From Brevibacillus ruminantium (GTDB lineage Bacteria; Bacillota; Bacilli; Brevibacillales; Brevibacillaceae), in the NCBI RefSeq assembly GCF_023746555.1, contig NZ_CP098755.1, positions 141,501 to 205,500 on the forward strand: a DNA stretch of 64,000 bases. Direction: 5' to 3'. Of the stretch, positions 10,398-17,624 are shown in pieces. Made by a program: the position numbers and the translations under genes. Every line of letters begins with the position of its first letter. Positions within the stretch are counted from its first letter, which is position 1. The notes beneath the pieces were generated by a model. The model had not been told where the DNA came from and did not search any database. It was given only the letters and a program-made list of their open reading frames with translations.

Positions 10398-10673
10398 GAA
10401 TGGCAGGTATCTGGATGCATCTGCATATAAGCGGTGAAGAGACGTGGGCGCCGTCTGGGATCACATTTGTATCAGAGGGGCCGTGGGAAGGGGCAGTTGC
10501 TTGACGCCAATCTACGCGGGAACCAGTGCTGAAGATGACGCTTGGCCGTGATGGGCGCGGGAAGCCCGCAGAGGATGATGATAAGCTCATCCGTCTGGTT
10601 CCGAAAAAGTGACAAGAGAGTAGCTGGCTTGAACGTGATCCACCTGCTGCTATATCCACAAGCAAACGAACAA
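10398..10673. other. Intergenic stretch between nadA and the FtsW-like gene
   Basis: No coding sequence or known element was recognised. It is flanked by terminators on both sides, so it is probably little transcribed. Confidence 0.5.
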
Positions 10674-10720
10674 AAATCCTGCACGCTGTACGGTCGGTAC
10701 AGTGGCAGGATTTGTTTTTT
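10674..10720. terminator. Hairpin terminator at the end of the FtsW-like gene, possibly bidirectional
   Basis: AAATCCTGC / GCAGGATTT outer stem and CTGTAC / GTACAG inner stem. TGTTTTTT follows on the plus side and TTTTTGTTCG on the minus side. It overlaps the stop codon of the minus-strand gene. Confidence 0.75.
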
Positions 10721-12035
10721 AGGAATGGGTTTGATGTGAAACCGAAGACTGCAAATTGATACGGCGGTAGATTCCCAGGACGAGACCCAGCAACGCCATG
10801 TTACAAAGAAAGTTAGCGCCGCCATAACTGATCAAGGGGACGGATGCATCGAACATCGGAATCCACCCCATGGTCATCAGGATTGCGTAAAAATACGGGG
10901 TAAAAAAGAGAACGATCGATCCGCGAATTAACAACGCACCATAGCTGTCCCTCGTTTGATTGGCTGCACGGAAAAGTCGCACCAGCAGCACAATTCCAAT
11001 CATCAAGACACCGATCCCAGTGGCAAGGCCAAAACAGTGAACCAGATAGACAAAGGCAAAATCAGATTCCAAGGCGGGGAGGCTATCGAGGGAAGCACCA
11101 AAGCCGTTTCCCCACCAACCCGCAGAGCGGAGCGCTTCGATCGATTGAAGGAGCGCGTACCCATATCCCTTTGGGTCAGCATCTGGATGCAAAAAGATGA
11201 GCAGGCGATCCAGCTCGCTTCGTTTGATGATAAGAGCAATTGCGAGAATCGCAGCGCCAAAGAGACTGCTGATGGTCATCATGGCCCGCTTTTTTCCAAT
11301 CGGCGAGTAAAAAAGCAGAACGAAAAAACCAACAGAGTAAAGAAGCGCTGCAAAAGAGTCAGGTGCGCTGGCAAACAAGAAGATGGGGACGATGTAGAGT
11401 CCGAGCACGACGAGAGGTGTCTTCTTTTTATGCCAGTTCCAGTCAGTAAATATTCCAGCCAATGAGATGATGAGAAAAATGGGGCTGAGCCTGATAAAGT
11501 TAAGACGCAAGGAGGTAAAGGGAAGTTCTAGCATCGGGAGGCCATTTACTGCTGTACCCGCTTGAAATACATACATCATCGTCAGGATGGTCCCTATGTA
11601 CAAAAACAGGGAGTAGGGCTTGATTTTGTTATAGTTTGCAAAGAGCAAGGCAATCAGGACGATCACCCCGAGTCCAGCGACGGGAAGATGTCTCCCCATA
11701 GGAGATTGAGTAAGTTCCTGGGCGCGACTTTCTAGCAAAGAAAATAGGACAAGGATACCTACGCCAATCAATATGCCCACCAGACCAAGCACACTCCACT
11801 CAATCCGGGGCTTGTGAGCCTGATGGAGCTGTTTTCCGACGGTAATGGGATCACCCATCTCGTGCAACACTTGGTCGACCGCTTCCGTTTCACTGTACCC
11901 GCTTTTTATCATTTCTTCCACTTTATCAGCGATATGGCCCTCCAGCTCCAGCTTCACGTCGGCATGCACGTCTTTGCAGCGGATTTGGGAACAGACTTTC
12001 CCTAAGTACGCACGAATTTTGTCATTCGGTGTCAT
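10719..12035 (-). CDS. FtsW/RodA/SpoVE-family membrane protein with N-terminal permease-prefix domain
   Basis: The first about 75 residues (DVHADVKLELEGHIADKVEE, then SETEAVDQVLHEMGDP) match the soluble 'permease prefix' region often fused to membrane proteins in Bacilli that sit beside PadR regulators. The rest has about ten hydrophobic segments. The C-terminal ISYGGANFLCNMALLGLVLG matches the FtsW/RodA/SpoVE lipid II polymerase signature. I chose the ATG at 12035 because it overlaps the stop of the upstream padR gene (ATGA), implying coupled translation. It may be an accessory glycosyltransferase of the SEDS type induced through PadR. Confidence 0.8.
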   Translation of the reverse strand: MTPNDKIRAYLGKVCSQIRCKDVHADVKLELEGHIADKVEEMIKSGYSETEAVDQVLHEMGDPITVGKQLHQAHKPRIEWSVLGLVGILIGVGILVLFSLLESRAQELTQSPMGRHLPVAGLGVIVLIALLFANYNKIKPYSLFLYIGTILTMMYVFQAGTAVNGLPMLELPFTSLRLNFIRLSPIFLIISLAGIFTDWNWHKKKTPLVVLGLYIVPIFLFASAPDSFAALLYSVGFFVLLFYSPIGKKRAMMTISSLFGAAILAIALIIKRSELDRLLIFLHPDADPKGYGYALLQSIEALRSAGWWGNGFGASLDSLPALESDFAFVYLVHCFGLATGIGVLMIGIVLLVRLFRAANQTRDSYGALLIRGSIVLFFTPYFYAILMTMGWIPMFDASVPLISYGGANFLCNMALLGLVLGIYRRINLQSSVSHQTHS

Positions 12036-12367
12036 GCCCGTCCCTCCCCCAACACTTGATCCACAGCATTTCGGAAAGTAAGCCACTCCTGTTTCTTTTC
12101 CTGTAAGCGAAGCTTCCCTTCGCCCGTGATCCGGTAGTATTTTCGCTTGCGTTCTCCTTCACCTTGACTCCAAAACGCTTCCACCAATCTCTCAGACTCA
12201 AGTGTGTGAAGAATCGGGTAAAGCGTACCTTCCTTCAAGGTCAGAATACCGCTTGAGTTTTTCTCCATTTCCTTGATCATCTCGTAGCCGTACATCGGTT
12301 TTTCCTGAAGCAGTGTCAGGATGAGAATGACGGTACTTCCTTTCAGGAGCTCTTTATTGATGGTCAT
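12032..12367 (-). CDS. PadR-family transcriptional regulator
   Basis: A 111-residue PadR regulator with the typical winged-helix sequence: ILTLLQEKPMYGYEMIKEME, LKEGTLYPILHTLESERLVE, and RKRKYYRITGEGK. PadR proteins repress nearby membrane or efflux genes and are released by small ligands or envelope stress. The gene overlaps the FtsW-like gene by 4 bp and very likely controls the pair, including itself. GAGGAG lies just upstream of the ATG. Confidence 0.9.
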   Translation of the reverse strand: MTINKELLKGSTVILILTLLQEKPMYGYEMIKEMEKNSSGILTLKEGTLYPILHTLESERLVEAFWSQGEGERKRKYYRITGEGKLRLQEKKQEWLTFRNAVDQVLGEGRA

Positions 12368-12382
12368 GTTTTTCTCCTCTCA

Positions 12383-12429
12383 TATCGAATTACGATGCAT
12401 CGAATATCTATGTATTATATCTTATCGAA
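12383..12429 (-). promoter_or_regulatory. padR promoter region with repeated ATCGAA boxes
   Basis: ATCGAA occurs three times (12383, 12399, 12423). A minus-strand TATAAT lies between the second and third (12414-12419). Repeats flanking a -10 are what an autoregulatory PadR operator could look like. No good -35 is visible, and the motif is not the classical PadR consensus, so operator assignment is inference. Confidence 0.45.
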
Positions 12430-12571
12430 GAAATACCTTGGCGTAAAGGAAAAAAGAAGGGAGATTCAGGAAACGTTTTAACCCCACGGTTCGTCAAACA
12501 GTTGTAGAGATTTTAGGGATTTTGACGAACGCAAGTCAGATTTCCTTATGGCTGAAGATGAAGGCCCTTAC

Positions 12572-12598
12572 AAAAAAAAGCAGCCTCAAGCGGCTGCT
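12572..12598 (-). terminator. Terminator of the frameshifted small gene
   Basis: On the minus strand, an AGCAGCC / GGCTGCT stem followed by TTTTTTTT. The stop codon of the gene at 12586 lies in the loop. Confidence 0.75.
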
Positions 12599-12845
12599 TG
12601 CTGAAAAGTGATTTGACTGGCTGGCATGACCGTGATTTTCCTCTCAGGCGTGCCAACCGTGCTCAAATGATGATTGTGATGCCGAATCATCTGTTCAGCC
12701 GGCAAAACACTGTCCCCGTGGTGTGTCCAACCCCGACCAGGGTGACGTAGAAGTCTGTTGTCAAGGCTTCTTCCCTCTTGAACGTCTCCCATAGTGGTCC
12801 AATCTGCACATCAATAAGAAGCGGTGCTGTTTGCTGTTCGTTCAT
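12586..12845 (-). pseudogene. Small gene of unknown function, probably frameshifted
   Basis: An ATG at 12845 with AGGGGAG upstream opens MNEQQTAPLLIDVQIGPLWE and continues to TLVGVGH. The frame then runs out within about 15 codons. A +1 shift near 12725 restores a second open stretch (DSVLPAEQMIRHHNHHLSTV, then ITFQQAAA). That stretch ends inside a perfect terminator hairpin. A good start, a matching end and a frame break between them suggest a recently broken gene or a sequencing indel. About 85 residues if repaired. No family recognised. Confidence 0.5.
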
Positions 12846-13024
12846 CAGGCAATCTCCCCTTATCGTCACAAATGTATGGATAAACCTTCCTTTTTCTCGT
12901 TATAACAAACCATTTTTCGTTTTAGATACTTCACAATCATGATGAAGTGCAGCATATCTTTTGGAAAGGAAAGCAACTCGCTTTTCACCAGCAGCATTCG
13001 TGGAAAAAAGTGCCTTTTTGTTTT

Positions 13025-13039
13025 TTTACATTTTGTAAA
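13025..13039. promoter_or_regulatory. Perfect inverted repeat TTTACA-TTT-TGTAAA
   Basis: A 15-bp perfect palindrome about 20 bp before a TATAAT (13061-13066). It could be an operator for the acyltransferase gene or for the divergent small gene. The regulator is not identifiable. Confidence 0.35.
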
Positions 13040-13264
13040 TACATTTGCTCTCGTCCTTTTTATAATGAGAACGTACATAAAAGGATGCCTGAATCGGAAG
13101 CGAAGCTAAGGGGCGGGAATGGAGGTATGGATTCGGTAAAAAAGCGTTGCTTCGCGTCTGTTCACTATACAAGATTACCTGAGGGGAAGGCAGAAAGACC
13201 ATGAAAAACCAGCAGCAAGAGGCGTCTGCAGCAAGAGTGGAAACTGATAGAGGAGGTGTACGGC
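13040..13264 (+). other. Leader region of the acyltransferase gene
   Basis: TATAAT at 13061-13066 suggests transcription starts near 13073, leaving a leader of about 190 bases. It contains GCGAAGC (near 13100) and GCTTCGC (near 13151), which can pair, and no supported reading frame. It did not match riboswitch consensus sequences I could recall. AGAGGAGG at 13248-13255 is the ribosome binding site. Confidence 0.35.
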
Positions 13265-15451
13265 ATGCCTAAGCCGATCAAAGGAAACGGCCGCTATATG
13301 GCTGGCCTGGATGGGCTTAGGGCATTGGCCGTGCTGGCCGTTATCGCTTACCACCTTCATTTTGACTGGATACCCGGAGGATTGCTGGGTGTCGGTGTAT
13401 TTTTTGTGTTGTCGGGTTATCTGATCACCGATCTGCTTATTGCCGAGTGGAAACGGAATGGTCGGATCAACCTGGGGGATTTTTGGTGGAGACGTGCACG
13501 CAGATTGCTTCCTGCAATGTTCGTGCTGATGGCAGTCGTGGTGGGATGGCTGGCTGTCTTTGATCCCTCCCGGCTGGCTGCGATGAAAGCAGAGATGCTT
13601 TCCGCATTGTTTTACGTGAATAACTGGTGGCTCATTTTTCATGAGGTTTCGTATTTCGAGAGTTTTGGGCCGCCTTCCCCTTTGGGTCACTTTTGGTCGC
13701 TTGCTGTCGAGGAACAGTTTTACCTGCTCTGGCCATTGGTCCTGTTGGCAGGGCTCCTCTTCATCCGGCAGCGGGGCAAGTTGTTCGGACTGACGCTGGC
13801 GGGAGCGGCTGTCTCAGCTCTGGCCATGGCGTTTTTGTACGAACCCGGCGCCGATCCAAGTCGTGTCTATTATGGAACGGACACCAGAGCCTTCGGGCTT
13901 TTGATCGGAGCTGCCCTGGGAATGGTGTGGCCCAGTGCAAAGCTGTCTGTGCATGTATCGACAAAAGTGCGGTGGATGCTCAATCTGGTGGGAGGAGCGG
14001 GGCTGCTCATCCTGCTGTACATGTTTTGGAAAATAAATGAGTTTGACGACTTTTTGTATCAGGGCGGTTTTGTGGTGTTATCGTTGATCACAGCTGCCGT
14101 CGTAGCCGTCATTGCCCACCCTGCTGCCATGCTGGGCAAAATCATGGGAGCAAAGCCTTTGCGCTGGATCGGGGTTCGCTCCTACGGCATCTATCTCTGG
14201 CACTATCCCATCATCGTCCTGACCAGTCCGGATGTGAATACAAACGGGGTCAATCTTTCACTATCCCTTATGCAGTTTGCCGCGTGTCTGGTCCTGGCGG
14301 ATTTGTCGTGGCGGTTCATTGAGGAGCCGATTCGTCATGGCGGGTTGGGGCGACTGTGGCAGCGGATGAAAGAGAGCAAGTGGAAAAAAGGCAGAGTAGC
14401 CTGGGTGACCTCTACCGCCGTTTTGCTTTTGGTCAGCCTTTCTTTCGTCGGGGTCACGCAGTTCTATCCCATCGCGACGGCTACCACAATCAATGTAAAG
14501 GGACAGGATGAAAAAAGCACTGCTCACTCGTCGGTCCCGGGGCAGGGACAAAAAGCACCGGATAGACCCAGACCCGCGTCGGCAGGCGGTCAATCGTCGT
14601 CGAATGAAGATCAGATAAGCAAGGACCCGGCCGATCGTACAGGAACACAAGCAGGCAGTACGCAAGCGGAGAAAACGGGGGCCGCCAAGCCATCGAGCGA
14701 AAAAGAAAAAAGCGATCAGACAGCGGCGAAGCCGGGCAGCAGCCCCAGTCAGCCCAAAAGCCCGACGGAAAATGCCAATCATTCGGGTGCCCCCAAGGGG
14801 ACGGTCTCCCCGTCTGAGACAGCAGGTAAAAATCCGGCTGATTCAGCTAATTCCGGTAAAGAAAAAGGACAAAAACCAAATACGGATACAGGCAACGAGA
14901 CCGAACCCTCTTCCCAAGAGAAGGTCACCGAAAAGAAAGACAAACCGGATGGCCATCCCAGCATGACTGTCAGAGGAAGCGGACAGGGAATCGTCGTTAT
15001 CGGTGATTCCGTCATACTCGATGCGAAACCCTATCTCGAAGAAATGCTGCCGGGGATCATCATCGATGGGAAGATCGGCAGACAGCTGTCCCAAGCTCTG
15101 GATGTCGTTAATCACCTCAGGGAACAAGGGAAATTGGGCCATACCGTGATTCTGGAGCTGGGCTCGAACGGGTCGTTTACGAAAAAGCAGATGGATTCCC
15201 TCTTGGCTGCACTGGGCGAGGACCGGCAGATTATCCTGATCAATACACGCGTGCCGAGGCCATGGGAGAGTGTGGTAAACGCCGCGCTGCAAGAGCGAGC
15301 AGACAGCTCTGCCCGGATCTCGCTGGTGAATTGGTACGAAGCAAGCACAGGCAAGGACCAGTATTTTGTCAAAGACGGCGTGCACCTTACAATTGAAGGG
15401 GCAAAGGCTTATGCGGAGATGCTGGTAAAAGGTATTTTAGCGGGACGATAA
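13265..15451 (+). CDS. OatA-type membrane acyltransferase with SGNH domain
   Basis: The N-terminal acyltransferase-3 region (about residues 8-345) begins GLDGLRALAVLAVIAYHLHF and has about ten membrane segments, with VEEQFYLLWP and GIYLWHYPI. A long linker (about 405-565) is rich in Ser, Lys, Pro, Gly, Glu and Thr. The C-terminal extracellular SGNH hydrolase-like domain has GDSV, LGSNG and DGVHLT. This architecture O-acetylates cell-wall peptidoglycan and gives lysozyme resistance in OatA enzymes. ATG at 13265 is preferred over the GTG at 13256, which abuts the ribosome binding site. Confidence 0.88.
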   Translation: MPKPIKGNGRYMAGLDGLRALAVLAVIAYHLHFDWIPGGLLGVGVFFVLSGYLITDLLIAEWKRNGRINLGDFWWRRARRLLPAMFVLMAVVVGWLAVFDPSRLAAMKAEMLSALFYVNNWWLIFHEVSYFESFGPPSPLGHFWSLAVEEQFYLLWPLVLLAGLLFIRQRGKLFGLTLAGAAVSALAMAFLYEPGADPSRVYYGTDTRAFGLLIGAALGMVWPSAKLSVHVSTKVRWMLNLVGGAGLLILLYMFWKINEFDDFLYQGGFVVLSLITAAVVAVIAHPAAMLGKIMGAKPLRWIGVRSYGIYLWHYPIIVLTSPDVNTNGVNLSLSLMQFAACLVLADLSWRFIEEPIRHGGLGRLWQRMKESKWKKGRVAWVTSTAVLLLVSLSFVGVTQFYPIATATTINVKGQDEKSTAHSSVPGQGQKAPDRPRPASAGGQSSSNEDQISKDPADRTGTQAGSTQAEKTGAAKPSSEKEKSDQTAAKPGSSPSQPKSPTENANHSGAPKGTVSPSETAGKNPADSANSGKEKGQKPNTDTGNETEPSSQEKVTEKKDKPDGHPSMTVRGSGQGIVVIGDSVILDAKPYLEEMLPGIIIDGKIGRQLSQALDVVNHLREQGKLGHTVILELGSNGSFTKKQMDSLLAALGEDRQIILINTRVPRPWESVVNAALQERADSSARISLVNWYEASTGKDQYFVKDGVHLTIEGAKAYAEMLVKGILAGR

Positions 15452-15521
15452 AGTGAAAACCGAATAGGAATCCATAAAGCATGCATACGGTGACACAGCC
15501 GCAAGTGCGATGCCGGATGGC

Positions 15522-15557
15522 AACAAGCCCCCTTCCAGATAAAGAAGGGGGCTTGTT
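15522..15557. terminator. Strong hairpin between convergent genes
   Basis: Perfect 14-bp stem AACAAGCCCCCTTC / GAAGGGGGCTTGTT with an 8-base loop. No T-run follows on either strand. It sits between two converging genes, so it probably acts as a shared terminator or transcript stabiliser. Confidence 0.55.
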
Positions 15558-15599
15558 ATGGTAAGGAGCTGGTTGCCGATCGGCAAATGTCTGATGCCA

Positions 15600-16091
15600 T
15601 TATGACGGCATCGGTGTGGGCGTAGGCTTGCCATAGCCCTGGTTGTAGGTTTCGTCGATAAAGGTGCGAATCTCTTTGTCCGTTTTGCCGTCGTATTTCA
15701 TCTTCGAAGAGATAACGGCAATCTCCATACAGACGCCGCAGCGCGTGCCGTGATCATCCCAGACGATCGAGCCGTCTTCTTTCTCTTCTTTGATAAAACA
15801 GTTTCCGTTGTGCTCGTGACCAGCGCTTTCCCCGCAGCCGCAATAACAGGGAATGACTTTGAGTAGCTCGCGATTGGCCGCGGCAATTTTATACGAGGCA
15901 ACAATTTGCGGGTCCTGGTTGTCTAGAAAACTGGGCAGTTGATCGACAGAAGCGGTCAACTCTTGCAAATCTCCGTTTGCTGCATGCTGCTGATTTCCGT
16001 TGTGATCTCCCTGGGCTTTTTCGGAAGAGGCACAACCGGAGACAAGGGCAACAGCAAGCAGACCGATTACAAGCAATGATTTCCTTTTCAT
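15600..16091 (-). CDS. PCYCGC-motif lipoprotein
   Basis: Signal peptide with lipobox LVSGC (Cys20), then a Gln/Asn/His-rich spacer. The signature PCYCGCGES lies at about residue 80, followed by NCF and GTRCGVCMEIAV. The conserved cysteines are likely to bind metal. Family function is unknown. The ATG at 16091 has AAGGAGG 10 bp upstream. Its promoter region is back-to-back with that of znuA and shares the intergenic space holding Zur boxes, so zinc-dependent expression is possible. Confidence 0.85.
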   Translation of the reverse strand: MKRKSLLVIGLLAVALVSGCASSEKAQGDHNGNQQHAANGDLQELTASVDQLPSFLDNQDPQIVASYKIAAANRELLKVIPCYCGCGESAGHEHNGNCFIKEEKEDGSIVWDDHGTRCGVCMEIAVISSKMKYDGKTDKEIRTFIDETYNQGYGKPTPTPMPS

Positions 16092-16159
16092 CCTGGACTA
16101 ACCTCCTTAATAGCTATCATATCACAATGAAAAAGATGAGGATGTGAAGAAAAAAGAGC

Positions 16160-16180
16160 AAATCGGAATAAATCCTATTT
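16160..16180. promoter_or_regulatory. Zur box, upstream copy
   Basis: Half-sites AAATCGGAAT and AATCCTATTT around a central A give a 21-bp imperfect palindrome (8 of 10 positions symmetric). It overlaps the -35 of the znuA promoter, a position suited to repression by zinc-loaded Zur. It lies between znuA and the divergent PCYCGC gene and could serve both. Confidence 0.65.
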
Positions 16181-16206
16181 ACAAGATGGGCGACTGCCCG
16201 TATAAT
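16178..16206 (+). promoter_or_regulatory. Promoter of znuA
   Basis: TTTACA at 16178-16183, 17-bp spacer, TATAAT at 16201-16206. Confidence 0.8.
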
Positions 16207-16224
16207 GAAAATCGGTTAAAAGAT

Positions 16225-16245
16225 AAATCGGAATGATTATGAATT
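16225..16245. promoter_or_regulatory. Zur box, downstream copy
   Basis: Half-sites AAATCGGAAT and ATTATGAATT around a central G. The core is close to the Bacillus Zur consensus TCGTAAT-N-ATTACGA. It lies just downstream of the -10, where bound Zur would block the polymerase. Confidence 0.7.
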
Positions 16246-16263
16246 GGAAGAGGAGTGGAAAAG

Positions 16264-17379
16264 ATGAAGAAAACGATGCTGGCTCTGCTAGGCGTCATTA
16301 CAGCAGCTGCCATGGCCGGATGCGGTGCTGGAACAACTGCCAATACGACCCCGCAAACGTCATCAGATACGACGTCGAAAATAAAGGTATTTACGACCCT
16401 GTATCCGCTGGAGTACGCTGCCAAACGGATTGCCGGAGATCATGCGGAGGTCGTCAATCTCGTGCCTCCTGGAGTAGAACCGCATGACTTCGAACCGACA
16501 GCAAAGGATATGGTTGCTTTGTCCGGGTCCGATCTGTTCGTATACAACGGAAGCGGCTTCGAAGCGTGGATCGATAAAGCTGTCGAAAACCTGGATAAAA
16601 ACAAAACGATCGCAGTGAATGCGACGGAAGGACTGTCCCTGCTGGAAGCTTCGGGGCATGATGATCATGACCATGATCATGACCACAGCCATGAGGGCGA
16701 GGCGGCCGAGAAAGGGCATGACGAGCACAAAGAAGGTTCTGAGGCAGCCGGACATGATGAGCATAAAGAAGGTTCCGAAGCAGCCGGACACGCCGACCAC
16801 AAAGAAGAAGCAAAGGCGTCTGAAGAACACGGCCATGACCATGATCACGATCACGGAGATACAGACCCTCACGTTTGGCTTGATCCGACCATGCTGAAAG
16901 CACAGGCAGAGAAAATCAAGGCTGCACTGGCGGAAAAAGATAAAGCCAATGCGGAGGCGTATGAGAAAAACTACCAACAGCTGGCTGCTGATCTGGACCA
17001 GTTGGACAAAGACTTCAAGGATATGGTCAGGCAATCGTCCAAGAAGGAATTCCTGGTGTCGCACAGTGCCTTTGCCTACCTGGCCCACCGCTATGGACTT
17101 GAGCAAGTGGCAATCTCCGGCATCAATCCGGCCAGTGAACCGTCTCCAGCCGATATGAAGAGACTGGTCGAATATGTGAAGGAACACGAGATTTCCCACG
17201 TCTTGTTCGAGACGCTGGCATCTCCGAAAGTGGCGGATGTTATCGCCAAAGAGGCGAAGCTGCAAACCGGAACGCTCAATCCTTTGGAGGGCTTGACGGA
17301 AGATGAAGCGAAGGCAGGGAAAGATTACCTTTCGATTATGAAAGAGAATTTGGAAATGCTGCGCACGGTGCTGAAATAA
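16264..17379 (+). CDS. znuA: Zinc ABC transporter substrate-binding lipoprotein
   Basis: ATG at 16264 has AGGAG 8 bp upstream; an in-frame GTG at 16255 overlaps that site. The lipobox is AMAGC (Cys20). The cluster A-I (ZnuA/TroA) fold is evident from VVNLVPPGVEPHDFEPTAKD, with the first zinc-binding His. A long His/Asp/Glu-rich loop (about residues 125-200) follows, holding three near-identical units (HDEHKEGSEAAG, repeated once, then HADHKEEAKA). DPHVWLDP, VSHSAFAYLAHRYGLEQ and LFETLASPKVAD follow. It delivers Zn(II) to ZnuB/ZnuC. The permease genes are 21 kb downstream beyond the Tc island. The two Zur boxes imply induction on zinc limitation. Confidence 0.92.
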   Translation: MKKTMLALLGVITAAAMAGCGAGTTANTTPQTSSDTTSKIKVFTTLYPLEYAAKRIAGDHAEVVNLVPPGVEPHDFEPTAKDMVALSGSDLFVYNGSGFEAWIDKAVENLDKNKTIAVNATEGLSLLEASGHDDHDHDHDHSHEGEAAEKGHDEHKEGSEAAGHDEHKEGSEAAGHADHKEEAKASEEHGHDHDHDHGDTDPHVWLDPTMLKAQAEKIKAALAEKDKANAEAYEKNYQQLAADLDQLDKDFKDMVRQSSKKEFLVSHSAFAYLAHRYGLEQVAISGINPASEPSPADMKRLVEYVKEHEISHVLFETLASPKVADVIAKEAKLQTGTLNPLEGLTEDEAKAGKDYLSIMKENLEMLRTVLK

Positions 17380-17381
17380 GA

Positions 17382-17461
17382 AAAGGTAACGGAGTTGTCC
17401 CCTGGAGATTTCTACTCAAAGGGATAACTCCGTTTTCATTTTTTAAGGAAGGGCCAAATGA
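17382..17461. repeat. Left copy of direct repeat bounding the Tc island (znuA terminator plus WG-gene 3' end)
   Basis: It contains a strong terminator (stem AACGGAGTTGTCCC at 17388-17401, GGGATAACTCCGTT at 17421-17434, then T-rich). It ends GGGCCAAATGA, which is the complement of the last codons of the WG-repeat gene found at the right copy. Compared with the right copy it has a few substitutions and lacks about 15 bases just before GGGCC. Confidence 0.85.
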
Positions 17462-17557
17462 GCTGCCAAGGAAGGGAATTTTAACGGTCTTATAGCGAAT
17501 ATAGAGGGCTTGTCGATAACCTTACGTACGAGCATTCGACAATTTTCTTTAAAATAT

Positions 17558-17586
17558 TTGACTTGCAAACTGTCATGAAATACAAT
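17558..17586 (+). promoter_or_regulatory. Promoter of the Tc operon
   Basis: TTGACT at 17558-17563, 17-bp spacer, TACAAT at 17581-17586. It is about 40 bp before the first toxin gene and inside the repeat-bounded segment, so the island brings its own promoter. Confidence 0.75.
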
Positions 17587-17624
17587 TTAAGGTAGATTAC
17601 AAATATTTTTATAAGGTGAAATAA

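Noticed and set aside
9694..10665. 323-residue open frame on the minus strand
   Set aside because: It is antisense to nadA and runs through the nadA terminator; not a plausible gene.
13070..13200. Possible riboswitch before the acyltransferase gene
   Set aside because: A stem GCGAAGC/GCTTCGC is present, but I could not match the conserved core of ydaO, SAM, TPP, preQ1 or c-di-GMP riboswitches.
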